Shown: positions 35,095-46,700, numbered from the stretch's first letter. The stretch: DNA of 64,000 nt from Symbiodinium natans (GCA_905221605.1 CAJNDS010002117.1:188001-252000), one strand, 5' to 3'. The notes: generated by a model from the letters alone, not told the origin. Translations and numbers: made by a program.

Positions 35095-37390
35095 CCGTCT
35101 GGCTTTGCCCCTATCCTGTTTGCAGCGCTTGCTGTGTGGCTGCCGTCTGGCTTTGCCCCTATCCTGTTTGCAGCGCTTGCTGTGTGGCTGCCGTCTGGCT
35201 TTGCCCCTGTCCTGTTTGCAGCGCTTGCTGTGTGGCTGCCGTCTGGCTTTGCCCCTATCCTGTTTGCAGCGCTTGCCGTGTGGCTGCCGTCTGGCTTTGC
35301 CCCTATCCTGTTTGCGGCGCTTGCTGTGTGGCTGCCGTCTGGCTTTGCCTCTATCCTGTTTGCAGCGCTTGCCGTGTGGCTGCCGTCTGGCTTTGCCCCT
35401 ATCCTGTTTGCAGCGCTTGCTGTGTGGCTGCCGTCTGGCTTTGCCCCAATCCTGTTTGCAGCGCTTGCTGTGTGGCTGCCGTCTGGCTTTGCCCCTATCC
35501 TGTTTGCAGCGCTTGCCGTGTGGCTGCCGTCTGGCTTTGCCCCTATCCTGTTTGCAGCGCTTGCCGTGTGGCTGCCGTCTGGCTTTGCCCCTATCCTGTT
35601 TGCAGCGCTTGCCGTGTGGCTGCCCCTAACCTGTTTGCCGCGCTTGCTGTGCGGCTGCCGTCTGGCTTTGCCCCTATCCTGTTTGCAGCGCTTGCTGTGT
35701 GGCTGCCGTCTGGCTTTGCCCCTATCCTGTTTGCAGCGCTTGCTGTGTGGCTGCCGTCTGGCTTTGCCCCTATCCTGTTTGCAGCGCTTGCTGTGTGGCT
35801 GCCGTCTGGCTTTGCCCCTATCCTGTTTGCAGCGCTTGCTGTGTGGCTTCCGTCTGGCTTTGCCCCTATCCTGTTTGCAGCGCTTGCCGCGTGGCTGCCG
35901 TCTGGCTTTGCGGCTTTGCCCCTATCTTGTTTGCAGCGCTTGCTGCGTGGCTGCCGTCTGGCTTTGCCCCTATCCTGTTTGCAGCGCTTGCCGTGTTGTG
36001 GCTGCCGTCTGGCTTTGCCCCTATCCTGTTTGCAGCGCTTGCTGTGTGGCTGCCGTCTGGCTTTGCCCCTATCCTGTTTGCAGCGCTTGCCGTGTGGCTG
36101 CCGTCTGGCTTTGCCCCTATCCTGTTTGCAGCACTTGCTGTGTGGCTGCCGTCTGGCTTTGCCCCTATCCTGTTTGCAGCGCTTGCCGCGTGGCTGCCGC
36201 CCCTATCCTGTTTGCAGCGCTTGCTGTGTGGCTGCCGTCTGGCTTTGCCCCTATCCTGTTTGCAGCGCTTGCCGTGTGGCTGCCGTCTGGCTTTGCCCCT
36301 ATCCTGTTTGCAGCGCTTGCTGTGTGGCTTCCGTCTGGCTTTGCCCCTATCCTGTTTGCAGCGCTTGCCGCGTGGCTGCCGTCTGGCTTTGCGGCTTTGC
36401 CCCTATCCTGTTTGCAGCGCTTGCTGTGTGGCTGCCGTCTGGCTTTGCCCCTATCCTGTTTGCAGCGCTTGCCGTGTGGCTGCCGGCTGGCTTTGCCCCT
36501 ATCCTGTTTGCAGCACTTGCTGTGTGGCTGCCGTCTGGCTTTGCCCCTATCCTGTTTGCAGCGCTTGCCGTGTGGCTGCCGTCTGGCTTTGCCCCTATCC
36601 TGTTTGCAGTGCTTGCTGTGTGGCTGCCGTCTGGCTTTGCCCCTATCCTGTTTGCAGCACTTGCTGTGTGGCTGCCGTCTGGCTTTGCCCCTATCCTGTT
36701 TGCAGCGCTTGCTGTGTGGCTGCCGTCTGGCTTTGCCCCTATCCTGTTTGCAGCGCTTGCCGTGTGGCTGCCGTCTGGCTTTGCCCCTATCCTGTTTGCA
36801 GCACTTGCTGTGTGGCTGCCGTCTGGCTTTGCCCCTAGCCTGTTTGCAGCGCTTGTCGTGTGGCTGCCGTCTGGCTTTGCCCCTATCCTGTTTGCAGCGC
36901 TTGCCGTGTGGCTGCCGTCTGGCTTTGCCCCTATCCTGTTTGCAGCACTTGCTGTGTGGCTGCCGTCTGGCTTTGCCCCTATCCTGTTTGCAGCACTTGC
37001 TGCGTGGCTGCCGTCTGGCTTTGCCCCTATCCTGTTTGCAGCGCTTGCTGTGTGGCTGCCGTCTGGCTTTGCCCCTATCCTGTTTGCAGCACTTGCTGTG
37101 TGGCTGCCGTCTGACTTTGCCCCTATCCTGTTTGCAGCGCTTGCTGTGTGGCTGCCGTCTGGCTTTGCCCCTATCCTGTTTGCAGCGCTTGCTGCGTGGC
37201 TTCCGTCTGGCTTTGCCCCTATCCTGTTTGCAGCGCTTGCTGCGTGGCTGCCGTCTGGCTTTGCCCCTATCCTGTTTGCAGCGCTTGCTGTGTGGCTGCC
37301 GTCTGGCTTTGCCCCTATCCTGTTTGAAGCGCTTGCTGCGCGGCTGCCGTCTGGCTTTGCCCCTATCCTGTTTGCAACGCTTGCTGCGTA
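35095..37390 (+). repeat. 48-bp minisatellite, ~47 units
   Basis: Units of 48 bp begin CCGTCTGGCTTTGCCCCTAT and continue through CCTGTTTGCAGCGCTTGC to TGTGTGGCTG. Because 48 is a multiple of 3 and the unit lacks stops in five of six frames, 380- to 750-codon open frames result. Frames translate to 16-residue repeats, for example LPSGFAPILFAALAVW on the plus strand and TASAANRIGAKPDGSH on the minus. Some units are shortened (near 35,625 and 36,190), have 9 bp added (GGCTTTGCG at about 35,905 and 36,385) or 3 bp added (near 35,995). Common variants are GCT/GCC and GCG/GCA. There is no promoter, SL acceptor or flanking coding sign, so it is annotated as satellite, not a gene. Confidence 0.95.
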
Positions 37391-39722
37391 GCTTGTAGCG
37401 GCTGGGCTGGGCAAATCTCAGCTTGCTCAGCTTGTAGCGGCTGGGCAAATCTCAGCTTGCTCAGCTTGTAGCGGCTGGGCAAATCTCAGCTTGCTCAGCT
37501 TGTAGCGGCTGGGCAAATCTCAGCCTGCTCAGCTTGTAGCGGCTGGGCAAATCTCAGCTTGCTCAGCTTGTAGCGGCTGGGCAAATCTCAGCTTGCTCAG
37601 CTTGTAGCGGCTGGGCAAATCTCAGCTTGCTCAGCTTGTAGCGGCTGGTAGCTTACTCAGCTTGTAGCGGCTGGGCAAATCTCAGCTTGCTCAGCTTGTA
37701 GCGGCTGGGCAAATCTCAGCTTACTCAGCTTGTAGCGGCTGGGCAAATCTCAGCTTACTCAGCTTAGCGGCTGGGCAAATCTCAGCTTACTCAGCTTGTA
37801 GCGGCTGGGCAAATCTCAGCTTGCTCAGCTTGTAGCGGCTGGGCAAATCTCAGCTTACTCAGCTTGCTTACTCAGCTTGTAGCGGCTGGGCAAATCTCAG
37901 CTTACTCAGCTTGTAGCGGCTGGGCAAATCTCAGCTTACTCAGCTTGTAGCGGCTGGGCAAATCTCAGCCTACTCAGCTTGTAGCGGCTGGGCAAATCTC
38001 AGCTTACTCAGCTTGTAGCGGCAGGGCAAATCTCAGCTTACTCAGCTTGTAGCGGCTGGGCAAATCTCAGCTTGCTCAGCTTGTAGCGGCTGGGCAAATC
38101 TCAGCTTGCTCAGCTTGTAGCGGCTGGGCAAATCTCAGCTTACTCAGCTTGTAGCGGCTGGGCAAATCTCAGCTTACTCAGCTTGTAGCGGCTGGGCAAA
38201 TCTCAGCTTACTCAGCTTGTAGCGGCTGGGCAAATCTCAGCTTACTCAGCTTGTAGCGGCTGGGCAAATCTCAGCTTACTCAGCTTGTAGCGGCTGGGCA
38301 AATCTCAGCTTACTCAGCTTGTAGCGGCTGGGCAAATCTCAGCTTACTCAGCTTGTAGCGGCTGGGCAAATCTCAGCTTGCTCAGCTTGTAGCGGCTGGG
38401 CAAATCTCAGCTTGCTCAGCTTGTAGCGGCTGGGCAAATCTCAGCTTGCTCAGCTTGTAGCGGCTGGGCAAATCTCAGCTTGCTCAGCTTGTAGCGGCTG
38501 GGCAAATCTCAGCTTGCTCAGCTTGTAGCGGCTGGGCAAATCTCAGCTTGCTCAGCTTGTAGCGGCTGGGCAAATCTCATCTCAGCTTGTAGCTTATCTC
38601 AGCTTACTCAGCTTGTAGCGGCTGGGCAAATCTCAGCTTACTCAGCTTGTAGCGGCTGGCAAATCTCAGCTTACTCAGCTTGTAGCGGCTGGGCAAATCT
38701 CAGCTTACTCAGCTTGTAGCGGCTGGGCAAATCTCAGCTTACTCAGCTTGTAGCAGCTGGGCTGGGCACAGCTTACTCAGCTTGTAGCAGCTGGGCTCGG
38801 CGAATCTCAGCTTGCTCAGCTTGTAGCGGCTGGGCAAATCTCAGCTTGCTCAGCTTGTAGCGGCTGGGCAAATCTCAGCTTGCTCAGCTTGTAGCGGCTG
38901 GGCAAATCTCAGCTTGCTCAGCTTGTAGCGGCTGGGCAAATCTCAGCTTACTCAGCTTGTAGCGGCTGGGCAAATCTCAGCTTACTCAGCTTGTAGCGGC
39001 TGGGCAAATCTCAGCTTGCTCAGCTTGTAGCGGCTGGGCAAACTTGTAGCTTGCTCAGCTTGTAGCGGCTGGGCAAATCTCAGCTTACTCAGCTTGTATA
39101 TAGCGGCTGGGCAAATCTCAGCTTGCTCAGCTTGTAGCGGCTGGGCAAATCTCAGCTTACTCAGCTTGTAGCGGCTGGGCAAATCTCAGCTTGCTCAGCT
39201 TGTAGCGGCTGGGCAAATCTCAGCTTATCTCAGCTTGCTCAGCTTGTAGCGGCTGGGCAAATCTCAGCTTACTCAGCTTGTAGCGGCTGGGCAAATCTCA
39301 GCTTACTCAGCTTGTAGCGGCTGGGCAAATTTCAGCTTACTCAGCTTGTAGCGGCTGGGCAAATCTCAGCTTGCTCAGCTTGTAGCGGCTGGGCAAATCT
39401 CAGCTTGCTCAGCTTGTAGCGGCTGGGCAAATCTCAGCTTACTCAGCTTGTAGCGGCTGGGCAAATCTCAGCTTACTCAGCTTGTAGCGGCTGGGCAAAT
39501 CTCAGCTTGCTCAGCTTGTAGCGGCTGGGCAAATCTCAGCTTGCTCAGCTTGTAGCGGCTGGGCAAATTCACTCAGCTTGTAGCGGCTGGGCAAATCTCA
39601 GCTTACTCAGCTTGTAGCGGCTGGGCAAATCTCAGCTTACTCAGCTTGTAGCGGCTGGGCAATCTCAGCTTACTCAGCTTGTAGCGGCTGGGCAAATCTC
39701 AGCTTACTCGCTTGTAGCGGCT
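37391..39722 (+). repeat. 34-bp minisatellite, forward arm, ~68 units
   Basis: The unit is AGCTTGTAGCGGCTGGGCAA followed by ATCTCAGCTTGCTC; the main variant is TACTC for TGCTC, and the two forms occur in blocks. A few units are truncated (37,650, 37,765, 38,578-38,600, 39,040). Confidence 0.97.
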
Positions 39723-40463
39723 GTTACAAGCTGAGTAAGCTGAGATTTGCCCGAGATTTGCCCAGCCGCTACAAGCTGAGTAAGCTGATTTGCCAGAGAT
39801 TTGCCCAGCCGCTACAAGCTGAGTAAGCTGAGATTTGCCCAGCCGCTACAAGCTGAGCAAGCTGAGATTTGCCCAGCCGCTACAAGCTGAGTAAGCTGAG
39901 ATTTGCCCAGCCGCTACAAGCTGAGTAAGCTGAGATTTGCCCAGCCGCTACAAGCTGAGTAAGCTGAGATTTGCCCAGCCGCTACAAGCTGAGCAAGCTG
40001 AGATTTGCCCAGCCGCTACAAGCTGAGCAAGCTGAGATTTGCCCAGCCGCTACAAGCTGAGTAAGCTGAGATTTGCCCAGCCGCTACAAGCTGAGCAAGC
40101 TGAGATTTGCCCAGCTAAGCTGCAGCCGCTACAAGCTGAGTAAGCTGAGATTTGCCCAGCCGCTACAAGCTGAGCAAGCTGAGATTTGCCCAGCCGCTAC
40201 AAGCTGAGCAAGCTGAGATTTGCCCAGCCGCTACAAGCTGAGCAAGCTGAGATTTGCCCAGCCGCTACAAGCTGAGCAAGCTGAGATTTGCCCAGCCGCT
40301 ACAAGCTGAGCAAGCTGAGATTTGCCCAGCCGCTACAAGCTGAGCAAGCTGAGATTTGCCCAGCCGCTACAAGCTGAGCAAGCTGAGATTTGCCCAGCCG
40401 CTACAAGCTGAGCAAGCTGAGATTTGCCCAGCCGCTACAAGCTGAGTAAGCTGAGATTTGCCC
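39723..40463 (-). repeat. 34-bp minisatellite, inverted arm, ~22 units
   Basis: The same unit in reverse complement (GAGCAAGCTGAGATTTGCCC then AGCCGCTACAAGCT). The switch occurs at AGCGGCTG/TTACAAGCTGAG near 39,722. The arm ends within a unit, after GAGATTTGCCC, where element H begins. Confidence 0.97.
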
Positions 40464-40700
40464 TTATTGTTCAAAACCGTGCTTGTCTTGAAATGTCATG
40501 TCGTGTTCGAACACATCAAGCATGACACCCTCTCCACCAAGCAACATGCATTCTGCTCAAATCACTCGCACACTTTCGAATCTTTTCACGTGGTGGGGAA
40601 ACAGTACCGAGCACGGCTGGTTGGATCTTGATCCCTCCTGTAAGACCCAAGACTGTTGTTGAGTCTCGAAAGTCCTGTGAGACACAGGGCTCCTTTCCCC
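40464..40700 (-). repeat. Element H terminal direct repeat B2
   Basis: 237 bp, by eye identical to 41,538-41,774. Its outer edge (TTATTGTTCAAAAC on the plus strand) joins the minisatellite directly, marking the H terminus. Confidence 0.9.
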
Positions 40701-41537
40701 TTCGAGAGGAAAATGCCAGCCAACTCACCACCGCTCACAGGTTCGACCTTTGTTTGACGGCCTGAACAGAATACTCATCAGGTTCAGAACGACAGGTCAA
40801 GAAGTTTCTGGCTGTCGCTGAGAGCTTGACGAGGCAGCTTCACTCGGCTGCTCCAAGTCAGGTTCAGGGTTCACAAACTGCCACTGAGACTGAAGAGCTG
40901 CAGCAGCCTCTCGTTGCTGCATCTCACGGTCTGCCATGAGATCGTCCAATACCTCAGCCACCTTCACGAGGGAATCCATGTTCAAAGAGTGAAGCCACAC
41001 TCGAAAATCATTTAGCTGATCTCGTGTCAACGACCGAGCCAAAGAGTGCTGAAAGGTAAAGTGGCAAGAAGAGCAATACTCGAGCCTGTATGCATCAAGC
41101 AGACAAGCAAAACTGTCATCACACAAAGTAAGGCCCGCGCTAACAAGGGTCCCTGATTGCAACACGCTCGCTGAGCTGCCTGTTACCTTCCCGGATACTA
41201 CCACAGCCTCTTGTGCACACGGATCTATTGACAAAGTTGCAAAACTCACACATTAGTATACCAGGGTGGCGAGGGTGGGTTTTTCAAAAATGATCTATCA
41301 GCCTCTAAGAGCACTTTCCGGGCATCCTGCCCCTCGAGAGGTCCCGCTGCGACGGGTGTATACAGTAAGTACAAACCATACAAACAAGCATAAAACTGAT
41401 CGAGCAGTGGAAATAAAGTCGTGCAAAAAGGCAAGCACTAAAACAACAAACAAATGTTTTGTTCACTGCAACATTTCGAATGTTGTTTTCTTTGAACAAT
41501 AAAGCTCTATCTTCTCCAGGTCTTCGAAGAACGATAC
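40701..41537 (-). repeat. Element H inter-repeat segment (predicted A2)
   Basis: 837 bp between the two 237-bp repeats. By comparison with E1 this should be a second copy of the 5' terminal segment A1, which is absent from the window because the H 5' end is lost (inference). Confidence 0.5.
40797..41255 (-). CDS. Element H 3' ORF, ~152 codons, unknown
   Basis: An open frame from just after a TAA to a TGA at 40,797. It has no ATG near its start; the first in-frame Met is in MDSLVKVAEVLDDLMADREM, about 96 codons in, followed by a helical stretch (QQREAAAALQSQ). There is a Cys pair CSSC. It may be the 5' exon or the N-terminus of an ORF duplicated into the A2 segment. No family recognised. Confidence 0.3.
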
Positions 41538-41774
41538 TTATTGTTCAAAACCGTGCTTGTCTTGAAATGTCATGTCGTGTTCGAACACATCAAGCATGAC
41601 ACCCTCTCCACCAAGCAACATGCATTCTGCTCAAATCACTCGCACACTTTCGAATCTTTTCACGTGGTGGGGAAACAGTACCGAGCACGGCTGGTTGGAT
41701 CTTGATCCCTCCTGTAAGACCCAAGACTGTTGTTGAGTCTCGAAAGTCCTGTGAGACACAGGGCTCCTTTCCCC
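41538..41774 (-). repeat. Element H direct repeat B1
   Basis: 237-bp copy lying 18 bp beyond the stop codon of the RT/RNase H frame; a match of 40,464-40,700. Confidence 0.9.
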
Positions 41775-41792
41775 ATTCCCTTGAGCCGTGTG

Positions 41793-43668
41793 TCAAACCT
41801 TCAGTTTCGAGGCTCTCTTCTCAATCGCCGAAACTATCCTGCTCGCTTCTGGCGATTCGTCCTTGAATCCTAACTTCCTCACCAAATCAAGTTGGAACCT
41901 TGAGGGTTGATCTGCAAGATTCGCTGGGGAGGCAACCCTTGCGTACCACGGTAAAAATCCGTGAACATATTCCAGGAAGTTTGCTTCATCCACCAACATT
42001 CCAGCGACTCCTTTCTTGGCAGATCCCGAGATGTAGGCGTGTCGGGCTGCATCGTTGTCGAGGTAGATGATCACCCCAGTTCCAGCAGTCGCTCCATGCT
42101 GGGAATACGATTCAGCAAAGGCTGCAGTCTTGCCTGTCAGCAACTTTAAACCAACCAAAACCCCAAGCATTTCCAGCTCATAGATAATGGTTTGCTCTTC
42201 CTCTGTGGATAGCACTTGAGTTTGGAGTTCTGAGATCGGCACACTGAAGAATGACAGTGCTGTCCCACTCCCCGTAAGGAGCACACCACCTAAGCCACCA
42301 GACCTTGTCTCGGTTTCGAAGGCTGCATCGGTAAGTATCATGAACGATCTGCATGACACCTGTCCCACCAACCTGGGCTGAGCAGCGTCTAAGAACTTGC
42401 AAAAATCTTCCAAAAGGTCTTTGGTGTATCCCGGAATTTTCCGCCTCCCACCATAGGCATGTCTCGTGATCTCAACCAGACATCTCCTGCCCAACCTTCC
42501 GAAGAACTGAGCTTGTGCAAACTGTAATCGGCCCCTCAATTGCAAGGCCTCCTTCTGGCCCATCAGACCATTCTCCAAGAAACCTCTGATGGCTGTGACC
42601 AACTCCCGACGCCTTCGTTCGGTGTTCTTGACTTTCAGGACCCCTGTCCCTGTTTGGTCCAGCTCAAACAAAACGCCCAAAGCTTCGAAACTTGTGCTCC
42701 ACTCCGTAGTCTTGTCTGATGACAGCTTCCAACCTAACAGTTTCATGACCTCGTCGAAAGTATACCCACATGAACTCCTGTCACCACTCAACGCAAGGAG
42801 AACAAAGTCGTCAAAGTAATTCGTTGTAGGGATTCTGGCTCCTTTCACCAGGATCGTCCAAAGCGCCCTCGCAACCCTCAAGAAGAAGTATACTGCTTTC
42901 GTGGAACCAAAAGGCACTGCCAGTTGCTTGAACAATTTGGGCTTCCCCTCGACCGGGTCGTACACTGCTAAGTATGAAAATCTCAAGCTTTCATCCGAAA
43001 TGGCCAGCTGTCGATAGGCGCTTTTAAGGTCAGCCGTCTTCCCGAAGAGTTCCAACAGTCCTTTTTTCCTAGCTGCCTTCGACAGCTTGGTAATTAGGAG
43101 TGCAATCTCATCGATTGAATGTGTAACAGGTTTCTCGGAGACGGTGACCGTGTCATTAATGAGACTGGAGGAATAGTTGTCGATAGGTCGGAGTTTTCCT
43201 CCCTGCATCAGAGGGAATCGGGAACTCACCAAACAACCTTTGGGTAGATGGCAAACGTCGAAAGGTCCTGCGAGATGACCCTTCTCAACTTCCTCTAACG
43301 TTTTCTCCCACAACAGCATGTCCATGCTTCTATCACCACTGGATATTGTCCTGGCGAAAATCTGTTCACACACCTGTTCGGACATGTCCACGAGTTGTTC
43401 AATGTCCATCCTGGCTGGCTTCAGCTTCGCATCCAAAACTCCCGTCACTGGGATAGGGCCTGTGAGTGTGGCTCCTTGAATGAGCTCCTGCACCACGCCC
43501 ATATCATCATATTGCATGTCTTGAAGCATTTCTTGGAAGAGGAGGATGCGTTTCGGTCCGAGGATCGCTCCTCGATGGGTGGACATGCCAGCCTTCAGCT
43601 GTGCTTCCTCTGGCTCCAGTTCTTTGGCTCTTCTGGCCCATTTCTCAAGGTAAAACTTTCTCTGTGAT
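41793..43668 (-). CDS. Element H reverse transcriptase and RNase H
   Basis: About 625 codons to TGA at 41,793-41,795. RT motifs in order: GGKLRPIDNYSSSLIN, KTADLKSAYRQL (first catalytic Asp), VPFGSTKAVYFFLRV, NYFDDF (FDD in place of the usual YxDD) and FEALGV. RNase H follows with ILTDAAFE, the Glu in YELEMLGVL, YLDNDAARHA and NLADQPSR (D-E-D-D). It copies element RNA to DNA. The frame is intact here; its 5' continuation is on the other side of E1 at 52,413. The affinity to DIRS-type RTs rests on the matching E1 gene, which sits with a tyrosine recombinase. Confidence 0.85.
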
Positions 43669-43775
43669 TTATAGCCACAACAACTTTTCGGATACAAGTA
43701 TAAATCCCAATGTACGTGTATAGCAGTATAAGGTCACGCATCACAGTACACGAGTGAGCGCGCCTTAGACATCCC
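43669..43775 (-). repeat. E1 repeat B2 (internally deleted)
   Basis: Contains the 45-bp block (43,731-43,775, one mismatch) and the 62-bp block (43,669-43,730) found in B1, but lacks the 173 bp between them. Its outer edge GTGGCTATAA joins host sequence ATCACAG. Confidence 0.85.
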
Positions 43776-43790
43776 CGGGTGGGTGGGTGG

Positions 43791-44114
43791 GGAAAGAATT
43801 TTTCAGGCTCTCTGTCTATCTCAAATGCTTTCAGCCCACAGCTTGAGAATGCAAAAGAGTTCAAAGTGCAGAGCCTTGCCTCAAGGTTGAAAAATTCTCA
43901 ATCTCTTAAAAATCATGATACTCGCAAGTTCCCCAAATTCTGCAAGCGGCGTCATGACGAGCAAATGTTAAAACCATGATGCACGCAAGTTGCCACACGA
44001 GGGAAGTAGCTTCCAAGGTTACAAAGATCCGAAAAGCGAGTTTCAAAAGTGACCAGACAACTTTTGAAACATTGTGTGTCTATAAAGCTATAGGAGACGA
44101 GTCTCCAATAAAGC
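43791..44114 (-). repeat. E1 repeat A2
   Basis: 324 bp, one difference from A1 at 52,089-52,412. A 15-bp GGGT-type repeat (43,776-43,790) separates it from B2. Confidence 0.9.
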
Positions 44115-44394
44115 TTATAGCCACAACAACTTTTCGGATACAAGTATAAATCCCAATGTACGTGTATAGCAGTATAGCATCTGACGAATATAAAAGTTGA
44201 ATCCCATGCGGATAAACAAAGCACCCTTGTGGTCTCATTCAACAGAATAGACGAATGCTCAACTTATTCACTTGGGCGCGATTGTTCTTTTTTCTTCCGA
44301 TGGCAATGCCACAAGTCGGGAGAATCCAAAAGCCCTCCTAGGGCCTCCAAGGTCACGCATCACCGTACACGAGTGAGCGCGCCTTAGACATCCC
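44115..44394 (-). repeat. E1 repeat B1
   Basis: 280 bp directly after the RNase H frame; its first bases contain the last codons and the TAA stop of that frame. It abuts A2 with no gap, as expected from a circle-junction structure. Confidence 0.85.
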
Positions 44395-45216
44395 TCTTCA
44401 ACTCAAGCGGGCTCAGGAGTTCGCCTGACATGCAGCATGAAGGGTGATCACGAGAGCAGGTGCCCCAGAAAGGAAAGTTTGACGAGCCCCTTGAGGGAGC
44501 GTCCGAAGGATTGCTAGCACTTGGCACACGTGCTATCCAACCAATCATGGGCACTGCATCAGCCCGCTCAAACTCGACAAGCAGTGATCGCCACACAGTG
44601 TCCCTGGATGTCCCACTCACACAAGCGGCGTGAACACCTGAGTGGTCCACGAAAAACAAGGCCCTTGAGGAATCTAAGTAAGACCCCCATAGCCGCCTGG
44701 CTGCGACTACTGCAAATAACTCAACGGGTCCAATCAAATGGCGCTTGCCGGCATTGCTCCACTTTTGAACAAGAGTGGCGGGCATCCTGCACGCGAAGAA
44801 GCGAGTGTTCCAACTTCCCTCCTGATGGTGGTAGAGGATGCCCCCTATGGTGCAGACAGGAAGGCCGTCCTCAAACTCGCATGCCCCATCGGTAAAGACG
44901 CAAGCACACCCTCTCGGTATCGCCGTGGGGATGGCCCGAGGAGGGCCCGAAACCAAGCGCTGCTTAAGATTTCGAAAAGCATCGCACTCGAACTTGCCAA
45001 GACGCAACTCCCCATTTGAGGAGCACAGGGACCTAAGCTCCATAAGGGCTAAACGCCCCAACCTCCCCAACAGCTGGCCCTCCATGAACTGAATGCGTCC
45101 GAACAAAGATGCGACCTCGGAGGCTTTAAGAAAACCCTTGTCAAGCACTTGGTCAATGGAGGCCGACATCTCGGTGCACTTGTCCTCGCGATTTGCAACT
45201 CTGACATGCTTAAGGG
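44384..45216 (-). CDS. E1 RNase H domain
   Basis: The C-terminal part of the RT polyprotein in the frame after the break near 45,218. It begins with a connection region (ASEVASLFGRIQFMEGQLLG) homologous to that of H, then FTDGAC, GPVELFAVVAARRLW, FFVDHSGVHAA and NPSDAPSRG, giving the D-E-D-D RNase H residues. Ends in TAA inside B1. It would degrade the RNA strand during element replication. Confidence 0.75.
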
Positions 45217-46393
45217 TGGGTCAGACAGGTCTAGGGTGACACCCAAGAGGTTCGCAGCAGGAGCGAAGTCTTCCTCCTTGTCAGCGGCACGAGTAAAGCC
45301 GAGAAGGGACAGGATGTTATGCACGGTCTTATCACAACTCCCGGCAAGTGCAGACAACTCCAGTATGGGATAGTCATCGAAGTAGTTGCTTGTCATGACC
45401 CAAGCTTCCTGCAGGATTCTCTGAAGAAGACGGACCACCCTGTTGAAGGCCGTGACGCTGGCGGACGCGCCGAATACCAACACCTTTGAAACATACCCCA
45501 CCACTCGCGAATCAGAAGGCCTACGCATGCTCACGACACACAGGCGGTGATCCGACGGGTGAAGGGGAAGCTGCTTGTAGGCGGATTTAAGATCCACCGT
45601 TTTCACAAGCGGGCGTGCCCGAGAGGTGTTGGAAGCCCAGAACGGGTGAAGTGGACCAGAGATCACTTCTCCCGTGGAGAGTGGGACATGCACAGAGCCT
45701 TTGCAAATCAAGGCGCGCATGATGAAGGCTGCAGTCCAAACAACCTCGTCGATGGCCCGGAGCGTGAGCTTGTCGCAAGGAGCGAAGGCACTGTTGACCC
45801 CATTTTCGGCCAAGTCATCGATGGGCCTTAGTTTCCCTCTTTGCTCCACTGCAAATCGACGGGCAGGGACCCATGAGCCCTTGAAGTAGTCTTCGAGTTC
45901 GTCCCAGGACCGAGCTGGGTCCAGCCACCCCTTTTCCGAAAACTCAGCATGCGTGATGTCGAAAAGATCTTGCTCATGAGGATTTGCCGGGCTTTGGGCT
46001 ATCTTATCCCACAAGAGTGGCTTCAGGACCTCAGCCTGTTCCATCAAGCCGTCCACAGTCAGCTCCGCCGGTTTAGGGTCCAAAGGAAAGACACCGCTTG
46101 GCTTTTCCTCCCCCACAAGACGGAAGCCATGCGTGAGGTCATGGTGCAAGTGCTCATCGGGCCAATCCAAGGATTTGGCAATCCTATCAAGGAGGAGGAG
46201 CTTCTTACCTCTTACCACCAACTCCTGAGCCCACTTCCTCCAGGTGAGGTAGAGGTCCAACCTGCGTCTAACAACAGTCAAAGGACCATCGAGGAGCACC
46301 CTGGCGAGAACGGTCAAGGCCTGGTCAGGTAGGGCTGTGGCTACGTCAAAGGGGTGTGTTAGGGTAAGGGAAAGCTTGGCAAACTGCAGGGGT
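45217..46393 (-). CDS. E1 reverse transcriptase
   Basis: The frame carries a helical connector homologous to H (THPFDVATALPDQALTVLAR, RRLDLYLTWRKWAQEL) and RT motifs GKLRPIDDLAENGVN, KTVDLKSAYKQLPL, LVFGASASVTAFNRV, NYFDDY and NLLGV. The catalytic Asp residues are present. After DLSDPPL (45,218) the frame is lost by one base: the next frame continues LKHVRVANREDKCTEMSAS, which then matches H-type sequence. It is therefore broken as it stands. Confidence 0.8.
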
Positions 46394-46700
46394 CCCTGTA
46401 CACACCACAAGTGATTGAGGCCACAGCAGAGTGGCCAGCCAGCAAGACCTGATCTGCCAGCTTTCTGTCGGGTCGAGGGCGCTTCGGGAAAACCACCCCC
46501 CCTTCAAAATTAACCCGGAGGACCTTAGAACCGACAGGCACGGGGCCCAAAGCAGCACACAAACAGTTTTTGTCATCGAGCGCAGGCAACTGGCCGGACG
46601 GGAGGGGGACAGTGACCTGGTAAGGGTACTCATCGATCAAGACAACAGCCTTAGAAGTGCGCGGTTGCTTGTGTGTGGCCGTTCGGGCCGACTCATTTGA
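46394..46700 (-). pseudogene. E1 linker between methyltransferase-like and RT domains
   Basis: A third frame gives AVVLIDEYPYQVTVPLPSGQ and then GSKVLRVNFEGGVVFPKRPR, ending near GVYRDP; RT coding resumes as LQFAKLSL in another frame. The corresponding H segment (VVVYVLLPRSV, KKL-type basic stretch, GIPWDPIEFIGKAAKLGHPY) is one open frame, so E1 has a frame break on either side of this linker. Confidence 0.55.

Noticed and set aside
34596-35095. Ser/Leu- and Arg/Glu-rich proteins around 34.9 kb
   Set aside because: Translation of a GA microsatellite.
35134-37398. Giant open frames (up to 754 codons plus strand, 427 minus strand) as protein genes
   Set aside because: They come from a stop-free 48-bp repeat; five frames are open at once, with no start context or neighbouring coding signal.
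37391-40463. CRISPR array
   Set aside because: The 34-bp units are contiguous with no unique spacers, and the setting is eukaryotic.
43669-43697. Start of the H RT protein (MYPKSCCGYK) at 43,697
   Set aside because: These codons belong to E1 repeat B2; H coding begins at 43,668 and its true upstream part is at 52,413.
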